Source of the DNA: Sphingomonas sp.
GTDB taxonomy: Bacteria; Pseudomonadota; Alphaproteobacteria; Sphingomonadales; Sphingomonadaceae
Length of the DNA: 5,465 nt
Assembly: GCA_013812805.1 (NCBI GenBank)
Contig: JACCSV010000288.1
Location: 1-5,465, forward strand
Direction: 5' to 3'
The notes under the pieces are model-generated. The model ran no database searches and was not told the DNA's origin. It saw only the letters and a program-made list of their open reading frames with translations. This document shows, piece by piece, positions 1-4,963 of this stretch. The position numbers and the translations under genes are program-made. How positions within the stretch are numbered: position 1 is the stretch's first letter; the number at the start of each line of letters is the position of its first letter.

Positions 1-123
1 GGCCCAAAATGAGCCCTCTCGCAAAATCTGTCAGGCCATCATCATAAGAGATCAGCAGGAAATAGACCTCTAACAGGTAATTTCCCCTCCAAACCATGCA
101 TTCCTACACTTCAAATAAGGTAG
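1..123. other. Left-edge stretch with no supported gene
   Basis: This stretch is less GC-rich than the rest of the window. One plus-strand frame is open from the left edge to a TAA at 71-73 (about 23 residues, ending QQEIDL). It could be the tail of a gene lying to the left, but it is too short to judge. No RNA gene, promoter or clear terminator is visible. Together with the repeats that follow, the whole of 1-595 lacks a credible coding region. Confidence 0.4.
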
Positions 124-285
124 TCAGAATTTTAGGCGCAATACCGCAAGTTTGTCCGCACCCTCGGCGCGGACAAACTTGCTGCGCTTCCGCTTCGCTT
201 CAGAGAGCCGACCTGGCGGCCGGGCAGGCGGTGCCTGGGGGCGGGTCGATGACCCTTTGGCGGGCGCAGCCCTTGTAGTCTTAAG
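124..285 (-). repeat. Dispersed intergenic repeat block with a perfect hairpin
   Basis: The minus strand is open from 285 down to a TGA at 124-126 and would read ...LSEAKRKRSKFVRAEGADK..., ending LRLKF. No ATG or GTG start opens this frame, and a stop (TAA) lies immediately upstream. The other minus frames are also partly open, as expected of GC-rich noncoding DNA. The lysine/arginine-rich KFVRAEGADKLA phrase is familiar to me from over-predicted tails of short hypothetical ORFs in sphingomonad genomes. I therefore read this as a copy of an interspersed repeat, not a gene. The repeat status is from memory; only one copy lies in the window. Confidence 0.5.
146..182. repeat. 14-bp perfect inverted repeat (hairpin)
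   Basis: The arms at 146-159 and 169-182 are exact reverse complements of 14 bases (GCAAGTTTGTCCGC and its complement), separated by a 9-base loop. Neither side has a T-run, so it does not fit a simple intrinsic terminator on either strand. It lies in the repeat-like block above and could form a stable RNA hairpin if transcribed. Confidence 0.8.
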
Positions 286-368
286 TTACCCGACATTATC
301 GCGCCGGATGTGTCCCGCTAAGGGTTTGGAAAAGTCGTGACGCATTGACGCTCGTATCGCCGACCAAA

Positions 369-409
369 AGCCCAATGTCGGCTTTGCGCCAATAGCAGAC
401 ATTTGGGCT
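369..409 (-). repeat. Palindromic element, copy 1 (imperfect, reverse orientation)
   Basis: The left arm at 369-383 pairs with the right arm at 394-409, with one bulged base and one mismatch in the stem. Read on the minus strand, the core AATGTCTGCTATTGGCGCAA resembles copy 2 at 458-485 read on the plus strand. Copies 1 and 2 are therefore opposed and about 50 bp apart, like a paired REP arrangement. Translation of this element on the minus strand gives the phrase YWRKADIG, which recurs in over-predicted small ORFs of related genomes. Confidence 0.7.
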
Positions 410-457
410 GGGCTGGCGGGCACCCGTAAACGGACGTTCGTTCAGCCTTTCGAGCCA

Positions 458-485
458 ATGTCTGCTTTGGGTGGAAAGCAGACAT
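458..485 (+). repeat. Palindromic element, copy 2 (11-bp perfect stem)
   Basis: The arms ATGTCTGCTTT (458-468) and AAAGCAGACAT (475-485) pair perfectly around a 6-base loop, GGGTGG. The loop and flanks match the copies at 4464-4499 and 4804-4842, which share AATGTC, a GGGT(G/C)GAAAG core and GACAT. The changes between copies 2 and 3 in the stem are compensated (CTG/CAG here, CCG/CGG there), so the paired structure is kept while the sequence varies. Confidence 0.8.
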
Positions 486-595
486 AAGCCGCTAATGGTC
501 CCAATGCGTGGGACGGCGAAGAGTCTCCCTTTGCTGCGATCAGCACGAAACGGGCAGCAGCATGAGGCGTTGGATGCAGGCAGAACGGAGTACAC
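486..595. other. Intergenic stretch before the lipoprotein genes
   Basis: No gene is supported here. A small inverted repeat pairs GTCCCA (498-503) with TGGGAC (509-514) around a 5-base loop. The block seems to continue the repeat-rich sequence to its left and should also hold the promoter for the lipoprotein genes, but I cannot point to convincing -35 and -10 boxes. Confidence 0.4.
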
Positions 596-598
596 GTG
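584..598 (+). promoter_or_regulatory. Ribosome-binding site and GTG start of the first lipoprotein gene
   Basis: AACGGAG (584-590) ends five bases before GTG at 596-598. This spacing supports the GTG start. The peptide read from it has a short hydrophobic segment followed directly by a lipobox. Confidence 0.6.
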
Positions 599-1042
599 CG
601 AGTCATCATCATCCCCGCTGCCCTGTCAGGGTTCCTGGTCAGCTGTACGACTAGCACGGCTACAACCGCTCCGACGCTTCACCAAGTTTCGCAGTTGCGG
701 ACGGATCTTGCATACATCTGCATGGCGCCGGATGGCACCACCGCTAGCGAAATCATCGAGGGCTCGAGCGTCACCTGTCCCCCTCCTGCCCGCTTTGTGA
801 GCCAGCCTTTCTGCAACATCGTGCCGGCGGCGTCACGCGACAACCTCGGCTACTTTCGCGCGCGTGCTGTAGCAGCGCGGGACGGCTCGCTGCAGGGCGA
901 CACGTTTGAGGGCCAGCCGTTCTGCGCCGTTCCGCTGAGAGGCCCTCCCCGCGCGCAAAGCGCCCATCCGGCAATGTCATCGATGGATAGAAGTCGACAG
1001 TCGGCAACGAGGCCCCCCTCTCGGCTGGGTTCATTCAGATAA
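596..1042 (+). CDS. Small putative lipoprotein of unknown function
   Basis: This gene encodes 148 residues from a GTG start with an AACGGAG site five bases upstream. The N-terminus (MRVIIIPAALSGFLVSC) is a short signal peptide ending in the lipobox L-V-S-C. Cys17 would be lipidated and the protein anchored in the envelope. The mature part has four further cysteines (42, 61, 73 and 110), suggesting disulfides in the periplasm. I do not recognise a family. Residues after about 115 (rich in P, R, S and Q) look unlike the rest and may result from a frameshift: the neighbouring frame reads on to a stop at 988-990. The stop codon TAA at 1040-1042 overlaps the ATG of the next gene (TAATG), which suggests translational coupling. 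Confidence is good for the N-terminal half and weaker for the C-terminal third. Confidence 0.6.
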   Translation: MRVIIIPAALSGFLVSCTTSTATTAPTLHQVSQLRTDLAYICMAPDGTTASEIIEGSSVTCPPPARFVSQPFCNIVPAASRDNLGYFRARAVAARDGSLQGDTFEGQPFCAVPLRGPPRAQSAHPAMSSMDRSRQSATRPPSRLGSFR

Positions 1043-2091
1043 TGCTGCCGCAGGCAGTGAGCGACGCACGTCGTTCCCGCGCCCTCCTGGTCCTCCTAGG
1101 TGCTTTGGCCAGCGCCTGTGCAACCGAGCCGAAGCCGGAAATGTCGCCGACCCCCGTCGACGGGCGCAGCGACGGCACGCCTGTACCTGCCGAAATACTT
1201 GCAAGGTCGCGAGCGGCACTGGTTGAGGATGCTGCAGCCGTTATTGGTGATATCGTCCTCGACGAAATGATGGCTGCGCCCACCGCGATACTGGCGCGGG
1301 GCGTTACGTCCTTCCCCCGGATGATCCATCAGCCTGACGGGTCATTGAAGCGTGAGCCGCCCAGCGTTGCCGCGGCTGTGTTGACGGGGTCGGGGTGGGT
1401 TCGCATCGGCGCAGCCGGCGTCCGCCATTCGTTTGACCCGGCAACTTCCAGTGAGTTGAACCGGCTGCTGGGCAGCAGCCAGATGTGGGCTGAGATGCCG
1501 ATCACCTCTGCGGACTGCACCGACCCCAGTGGGATTATCATGCTCGCGCGGCACCAAGGTCGAGAGTTCGTTTCGACGTATCCCTGCGGCTTCACTGGTC
1601 TCACCGGACAGCTCGCGAGCATTGTCCTTGCAGGACGCATTACCGATTGGACCTCGGTTCCGCCTCACCTGCGTCCAGCCGGATTGCCACTTAGTCGTTT
1701 CGACGAGGCAACTCAATCGCACTTTCGATTTCAGAGCGGCCTCTACGAAGAGCGGCTGATAACCATCCGGAACGAAGCAGCGTGGGAAGGTCAGTGGCGG
1801 CGGATGACGGCTCCCAAGGGAGCGGTGCCGCCCCTGCCTCCAGTCGAATTTCGCCGGGAGATGCTGCTTTTGGCAGCAATGGGTACGCGGGGCTCGGGCG
1901 GGTACAACGTTACAATTGAACGCGTCCTCAGCGAGGGGGATGAGGTATTGGCGTTTGTCCGCTTCGTCTCGCCCGACGCTCGCTGCGGCAGCATCGCAGT
2001 GGTTACCAGTCCCGTCGACATTGTTCGGCTACCTAGGTCAGAGAAAAATGTGCGCTGGGTCGTCGAGCGCACAGAGGCAAACTGTCCCTAG
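1042..2091 (+). CDS. Putative lipoprotein with C-terminal PrcB_C-like domain
   Basis: This gene encodes 349 residues. Residues 1-26 (RRSRALLVLLGALASAC) form an arginine-led signal peptide ending in a loose lipobox, so Cys26 is the likely anchor. A linker rich in proline and charged residues follows. Residues about 112-203 form a first domain with paired cysteines in SADCTD (C159) and TYPCG (C182). I do not recognise it firmly; it recalls small domains that measure out a CTD...G pattern in other secreted proteins. Residues about 237-345 match the PrcB_C pattern: an AW..QW segment, VEFRREM (268-274), GTRGSGGYNVTIERV (281-295) and VTSPVDIVRLPR (321-332). PrcB was described as a component of a Treponema surface protease complex; the domain's exact role elsewhere is unclear. 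The gene has no ribosome-binding site of its own and starts inside the previous gene's stop codon, so it probably depends on coupling. Confidence 0.8.
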   Translation: MLPQAVSDARRSRALLVLLGALASACATEPKPEMSPTPVDGRSDGTPVPAEILARSRAALVEDAAAVIGDIVLDEMMAAPTAILARGVTSFPRMIHQPDGSLKREPPSVAAAVLTGSGWVRIGAAGVRHSFDPATSSELNRLLGSSQMWAEMPITSADCTDPSGIIMLARHQGREFVSTYPCGFTGLTGQLASIVLAGRITDWTSVPPHLRPAGLPLSRFDEATQSHFRFQSGLYEERLITIRNEAAWEGQWRRMTAPKGAVPPLPPVEFRREMLLLAAMGTRGSGGYNVTIERVLSEGDEVLAFVRFVSPDARCGSIAVVTSPVDIVRLPRSEKNVRWVVERTEANCP

Positions 2092-2221
2092 CGCTAGCTT
2101 CCGCATGAATGCTGACGTTGAGGGGATCGAGCTGCCGCGTGCTCCGCCCGCCGATCGTATGGAGTCATGGCATGGCTGCCGCCGCGGAGGAAGGTTAGCG
2201 CGGACGGACCACCTGGACGCC

Positions 2222-2241
2222 GGCTAACGTCCGGAATGGGT
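2222..2241 (+). repeat. Decayed half copy of the palindromic element
   Basis: GGCTAACGTCCGGAATGGGT matches the left arm and loop of the copy at 4463-4482 at 18 of 20 bases. The matching right arm is absent, so no hairpin forms. It lies in the convergent spacer between the PrcB-like lipoprotein gene and the sulfotransferase-like gene. The rest of the spacer (2092-2275) shows only a palindrome, CTAGCGCTAG, at the end of the lipoprotein gene. Confidence 0.5.
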
Positions 2242-2275
2242 CTCCGGCTGGTGCTGTGACTACTTCACCGGCTGC

Positions 2276-3304
2276 TCAAGCCGCTCGAGAGGCCGTGAAG
2301 CAGACCCGGGGGAGCGTATCATCGATCCGCAAATAGTCGGCCATCGCCTTTGCCCAGTGCACGACCATCGCGATCTCCTCCCCGTGCGCGTGCTGCAGCG
2401 TCGCCTGCTCGCTCTCCCGCGCGGTGGCATCGTAGGCTCGGCCTTGCTCCTTCGAATGCGCCGAGAAGACGTTGCTTCGGTCGATCGCTCCGCTTTCCTC
2501 TCCGGCGGCCTCAAGGCCGAAGAATGCCATCACGCGGCGGAGCGCGGCCGCTTTGTCCGCAAGCAGATCCGCGCTGTCGAGGCTGGCGACGCGGTTGCCG
2601 AAGCGGCCAGCTAGGTCGATGAACTCGCCCCTGTGCATTAGCCACACCATGGCAGCAATCTGGAGGTCCGTTTGGCGAAGGAGGTCCGGCTCCGAAAGGC
2701 CGGGATCCCGCCGCTTCCGCGGGCGCATCTGCTCGTGGACACGCCGCGCCCACAGACGGCCCCACATTCCCTTCTTAACGATCGAGTAGAGAAAGTCTTC
2801 GAGGCCGGAGGAAAGCAGGAGCGAGCGCGCGCCCGGTCGTACCGACAAGAGCGGCTCCATCAGAGCATTCGCTTCATTGGTGGGCTTGATGACCACGGCT
2901 TCACCGGCCGTCGCAGCGCGGGTGAGGAGGGAGACGATCGCATCGAGCACGCCTGGGGGAAGCGGGCTCCGCTGCGCCTGCGCTGCCAGGTCGTTGAGGA
3001 CAATCGGCTCCCGCAGCGCCACAATCCTGGCCGGGACGTCGAGTGCACGCGCGAGAAGGGTCGAGCAGCAAAAAGCCGAGTGGAAAATGAAGTGGGCTGG
3101 CGCAGCTGCGGGCGCAAGCACCGCGGCCAGGTCCCGCAAAGGCGCTTTGCAGCGCGGCAACGGGCCCAGATTTTGATCGTCAAGGAAGGTCGCCGCGGAA
3201 CGTGCCTCCGGCGTCAGCCGGATGAACTCGACGGCGCCCTCGGAGGCATGCCATCGGTGTGGGAACCAGAGCGGATCGGCCGCGATTTCTAGGACGGAAG
3301 TCAT
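2276..3304 (-). CDS. Sulfotransferase-like P-loop protein
   Basis: This gene encodes 342 residues. Residues 71-90 (HFIFHSAFCCSTLLARALD) have the strand-loop-helix look of a sulfotransferase phosphosulfate-binding loop, though the usual K-S/T-G-T is replaced by SAFCCST. VALREP (95-100) and VVIKPTNEANAL (137-148) follow where a second nucleotide-contact strand and loop would be expected. Residues 160-187 hold a SGLEDFLYSIVKKG helix and the C-terminal half is helical. The start is constrained: an in-frame TAG lies 9 bases upstream of ATG 3304 and no better start is near, though no clear ribosome-binding site is visible. The protein has no signal peptide and is probably cytoplasmic. It diverges from the oxygenase gene across 44 bp. 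I am confident that it is a gene. The sulfotransferase label is family-level recognition, and it may be a relative with a different substrate. Confidence 0.75.
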   Translation of the reverse strand: MTSVLEIAADPLWFPHRWHASEGAVEFIRLTPEARSAATFLDDQNLGPLPRCKAPLRDLAAVLAPAAAPAHFIFHSAFCCSTLLARALDVPARIVALREPIVLNDLAAQAQRSPLPPGVLDAIVSLLTRAATAGEAVVIKPTNEANALMEPLLSVRPGARSLLLSSGLEDFLYSIVKKGMWGRLWARRVHEQMRPRKRRDPGLSEPDLLRQTDLQIAAMVWLMHRGEFIDLAGRFGNRVASLDSADLLADKAAALRRVMAFFGLEAAGEESGAIDRSNVFSAHSKEQGRAYDATARESEQATLQHAHGEEIAMVVHWAKAMADYLRIDDTLPRVCFTASRAA

Positions 3305-3337
3305 TGCACCATGCTAGCCGCGGGCGACCAACCGTAA

Positions 3338-3351
3338 AGAGGAAAGCCGTG
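3338..3351 (+). promoter_or_regulatory. Ribosome-binding site fixing the GTG start of the oxygenase
   Basis: AGAGGA (3338-3343) lies five bases before GTG 3349-3351. A longer in-frame reading from ATG 3259 would overlap the divergent gene by 46 bases and add about 30 arginine-rich residues unlike an oxygenase N-terminus, so the GTG is preferred. Confidence 0.7.
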
Positions 3352-4089
3352 GAAATTGCTCTCAGCGCCATCGACATTGCAGCGCTTGCCGATGACTATC
3401 GCACACACGGTCGCGTGCAGGTGCGCGATCTTTTGGAGGAGGAATCCGCCGAAGCCGTCTTGCGCTCGCTGCACGATCTGCCGTGGGGCCTGGCCTACAA
3501 TGACGGTGGTCTTGTCCAACAGCTCGATGCCGCAACCCTGCAGCGTCTCAACCGGGCGGATGCCCAGCGGATCGTGCAGGGGATCCACGAGCGGGGGCGG
3601 CGGCAGTTCCAGTTCCTCTATTCTTATTACCCGCTCTTTGCCGCTTACTTTACCCCCGGCGCCTCGCACCAGCCGGTGTTCGACTTCTATGAATTCATCA
3701 ACAGCCGGCAATTCATTGGCTTCATTCGCGCGCTCACCGGCAACGAGAACATCCGATGGGCGGACGCCCAGGCGACGCTGTTCCGGTCAGGTCAATTTCT
3801 CCAGCTCCATCGCGACGAGACGCCGGGAGGGGAGCGGGCGGCTGCCTACGTGATCAACTTCACCAAGGATTGGGGCGCGGACTGGGGCGGCTTCCTCCAG
3901 TTTTTCGACGCGCGGAACGACGTGGAAAAGGCGTTTCGCCCCGCCTTCAACGCGCTCAACATCTTCAGCGTGCCTGCCGACCACAGCGTGTCCGTCGTCG
4001 CGCCTTATGTGCAGGAAGGCCGCTACTCCGTAACCGGCTGGTTTCGTACGGACGAGCCTCCAGCGCCCATCGGCTCCCCCCGCTCCTGA
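3349..4089 (+). CDS. 2-oxoglutarate/Fe(II)-dependent oxygenase (prolyl-hydroxylase-like)
   Basis: This gene encodes 246 residues from GTG 3349. The family couples decarboxylation of 2-oxoglutarate to hydroxylation of a substrate, using iron held by two His and one Asp. All expected ligands are present: H154 and D156 in LQLHRDETPG, H212 in VPADHSVSVV, and R225 in GRYSVTGWFR for the 2-oxoglutarate carboxylate. The WGGFLQFF segment (179-186) and the GWFR ending are typical of the Ofd1/Tpa1 and prolyl-4-hydroxylase branch. The N-terminal part (residues 1-130) is helical and carries an aromatic stretch, FQFLYSYYPLF, which may form the substrate pocket. It has no signal peptide and is likely cytoplasmic. 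It is divergent from the sulfotransferase-like gene and may share its promoter region. The substrate is unknown. Confidence in the enzyme class is high. Confidence 0.9.
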   Translation: MEIALSAIDIAALADDYRTHGRVQVRDLLEEESAEAVLRSLHDLPWGLAYNDGGLVQQLDAATLQRLNRADAQRIVQGIHERGRRQFQFLYSYYPLFAAYFTPGASHQPVFDFYEFINSRQFIGFIRALTGNENIRWADAQATLFRSGQFLQLHRDETPGGERAAAYVINFTKDWGADWGGFLQFFDARNDVEKAFRPAFNALNIFSVPADHSVSVVAPYVQEGRYSVTGWFRTDEPPAPIGSPRS

Positions 4090-4129
4090 AAGGGGTAAGC
4101 TGCGCGCCGCCAAGAAGAGCGACTGCGTC

Positions 4130-4268
4130 TCAACTTCGTCTCAGCAATTCCTCGACAAACAGCGCCGCGGCCTCGTCAGCGTTGAGTTCAAGCGTGTCAA
4201 TGCGGATCTCCGGCCGCTGCGGCGCCTAGTAAGGGCTGTTCGATCCCCGTGAAGTTGGCGATCTCACG
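4130..4268 (-). pseudogene. C-terminal remnant of APS kinase (CysC), frameshifted
   Basis: Read on the minus strand, 4268 to 4233 gives REIANFTGIEQP. After a one-base frame change, 4225 to 4130 gives APQRPEIRIDTLELNADEAA followed by LFVEELLRRS and a stop. Joined across the break, this matches the end of APS kinases, where ARAGEI-NFTGID-PYEAP--PEI is followed by an IDT/LDT strand and a last helix. Dropping one C from the CCC of the proline codon restores the reading QPY, then TAG where GAG (Glu of PYEAP) is expected. The copy therefore carries both a frameshift and a nonsense change. The ATP-binding P-loop and the rest of the kinase are absent. CysC phosphorylates adenylylsulfate to PAPS, the donor for sulfotransferases; one such relative lies at 2276-3304. 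Confidence 0.65.
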
Positions 4269-4379
4269 GGGAAGTGACGGGCAGGATTGGCCACGCCCGA
4301 AATCGCGACGCATGTATTCTCTGTCCGACGAGGCCAGCACGTCCTTCTTCTTGAGCACGACGCCGCCCGGCTTCGCCAA
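4197..4379 (-). CDS. Possible small ORF fused to the CysC remnant
   Basis: A TTG at 4379 preceded by AAAGGA eight bases away opens a 60-residue frame starting AKPGGVVLKKKDVLASSDRE. I do not recognise this N-terminal part. Its second half runs through the CysC-derived REIANFTGIEQP and then out of frame. The start signals look plausible, but the downstream half is clearly degenerate. It may be a chance fusion, a decayed gene, or a junction left by a deletion. Confidence 0.2.
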   Translation of the reverse strand: MAKPGGVVLKKKDVLASSDREYMRRDFGRGQSCPSLPREIANFTGIEQPLLGAAAAGDPH

Positions 4380-4463
4380 TTTGTTGATCCTTTAAAGCTT
4401 CATAACCGCCCCCGGCAGCGACGTGACTGGGCGCTTCGTCCCAACTGTTAATCTATCAGTCTG
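4380..4463. other. Intergenic stretch upstream of the small conserved gene
   Basis: No coding frame is supported here. Any promoter for the gene at 4516 must lie here or inside the palindrome that follows. AT-rich patches occur (TTTAAAGCTT at 4391-4400 and TGTTAATCTATCAG at 4446-4459), but I see no clear -35/-10 pair. Confidence 0.3.
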
Positions 4464-4499
4464 GCTAATGTCCGCAATGGGTGGAAAGCGGACATTAGC
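4464..4499 (+). repeat. Palindromic element, copy 3 (12-bp perfect stem)
   Basis: GCTAATGTCCGC (4464-4475) pairs perfectly with GCGGACATTAGC (4488-4499) around the 12-base loop AATGGGTGGAAA. It ends 16 bases before the ATG of the next gene, so if transcribed the hairpin would sit in that gene's leader. It has the same orientation as the copy at 4804-4842. Confidence 0.85.
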
Positions 4500-4515
4500 T
4501 GTGTAAGCTCGTCCG

Positions 4516-4809
4516 ATGACCACCCGCCCGACGTTTCAGTTATCGCGCCTTCGTGAAATAGGCTGGGCCAAGTGGGACCCTATCGGAGTTGGTGGACCGG
4601 ATCATGGCTGGCCAGCCGACGAATACGACACCTACCTTCTCGAAGCTGCCGGTCGGCTTTGGAATGCTGGGTCGGACGAGGAAGTCGCGGAGTATCTCAT
4701 TAAAATTGAGACCGAATATATGGGGCTGGCTGCTGTCCCCGGCATCCGTCCGCGAGCGTTAGGTGTCGTCCGAGCGATGCGCGAATATGTGGAGACGCTT
4801 CATCGCTGA
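4516..4809 (+). CDS. Small conserved hypothetical protein
   Basis: This gene encodes 97 residues from ATG 4516 to TGA 4807-4809. The sequence is acidic and rich in aromatic residues: LREIGWAKWDPIG (11-23), GPDHGWPADEYDTYLLEAAG (27-46), then two predicted helices with EEVAEYLIKIETEYMG and a final VVRAMREYVETLHR. It has no signal peptide, membrane segment or metal-binding motif, so it is probably cytoplasmic. The sequence resembles short hypothetical proteins that are common in sphingomonads. I do not know its function. No strong ribosome-binding site is visible before the ATG. The gene lies between two same-orientation copies of the palindrome, and its stop codon falls within the second copy. 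Balanced codon use and a sensible amphipathic pattern support it as a real gene. Confidence 0.75.
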   Translation: MTTRPTFQLSRLREIGWAKWDPIGVGGPDHGWPADEYDTYLLEAAGRLWNAGSDEEVAEYLIKIETEYMGLAAVPGIRPRALGVVRAMREYVETLHR

Positions 4810-4842
4810 ATGTCTGCAATGGGTCGAAAGTGGACATTAGCG
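4804..4842 (+). repeat. Palindromic element, copy 4 (imperfect) overlapping a stop codon
   Basis: CGCTGAATGTCTGC (4804-4816, with one bulged base) pairs imperfectly with GTGGACATTAGCG (4830-4842) around AATGGGTCGAAA. It matches copy 3 closely in the loop and right arm. The TGA stop of the small gene (4807-4809) is part of the left arm, so the gene ends within the repeat. The hairpin may act as a 3'-end structure for that transcript. Confidence 0.7.
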
Positions 4843-4885
4843 GGCGTCAAACCGATCTCAAGGACGAACAACCAGCCATTGCCCC

Positions 4886-4923
4886 CAGGCCCTGCGTTCG
4901 CCCGTAGATGAACCCAGGGCCTG
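4886..4923. repeat. 9-bp inverted repeat downstream of both flanking genes
   Basis: CAGGCCCTG (4886-4894) and CAGGGCCTG (4915-4923) are exact reverse complements with a 20-base spacer. It lies in the convergent gap after the small gene and after the terminase gene. No T-run follows, so a terminator role is only a possibility. Nothing else is visible between 4843 and 4963. Confidence 0.5.
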
Positions 4924-4963
4924 AGCGGCAACCGGCTTCCAGCGTCGGAAGGCCCCATAAATC

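Noticed and set aside
146..182. Intrinsic terminator at the 14-bp hairpin
   Set aside because: No T-run follows on either strand and no gene ends just before it.
369..485. CRISPR array
   Set aside because: There are only two palindromes in opposite orientation with no regular spacing, and no cas genes are in the window.
296..595. 99-residue minus-strand open frame across the two left palindromes
   Set aside because: It is made almost entirely of repeat sequence and intergenic DNA, has no ribosome-binding site, and its phrases (such as YWRKADIG) come from the palindromes themselves.
2672..3292. 206-residue plus-strand open frame
   Set aside because: It lies antisense within the sulfotransferase-like gene, is very rich in Arg and Gly as expected of a shadow frame in GC-rich DNA, and has no recognisable domain.
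3259..3348. Upstream ATG extension of the oxygenase
   Set aside because: It would overlap the divergent gene, adds an arginine-rich stretch, and lacks a good ribosome-binding site, whereas GTG 3349 has AGAGGA at a five-base spacing.
3301..3711. 136-residue minus-strand open frame opposite the oxygenase
   Set aside because: It is a shadow of the well-supported oxygenase gene and shows no family features.
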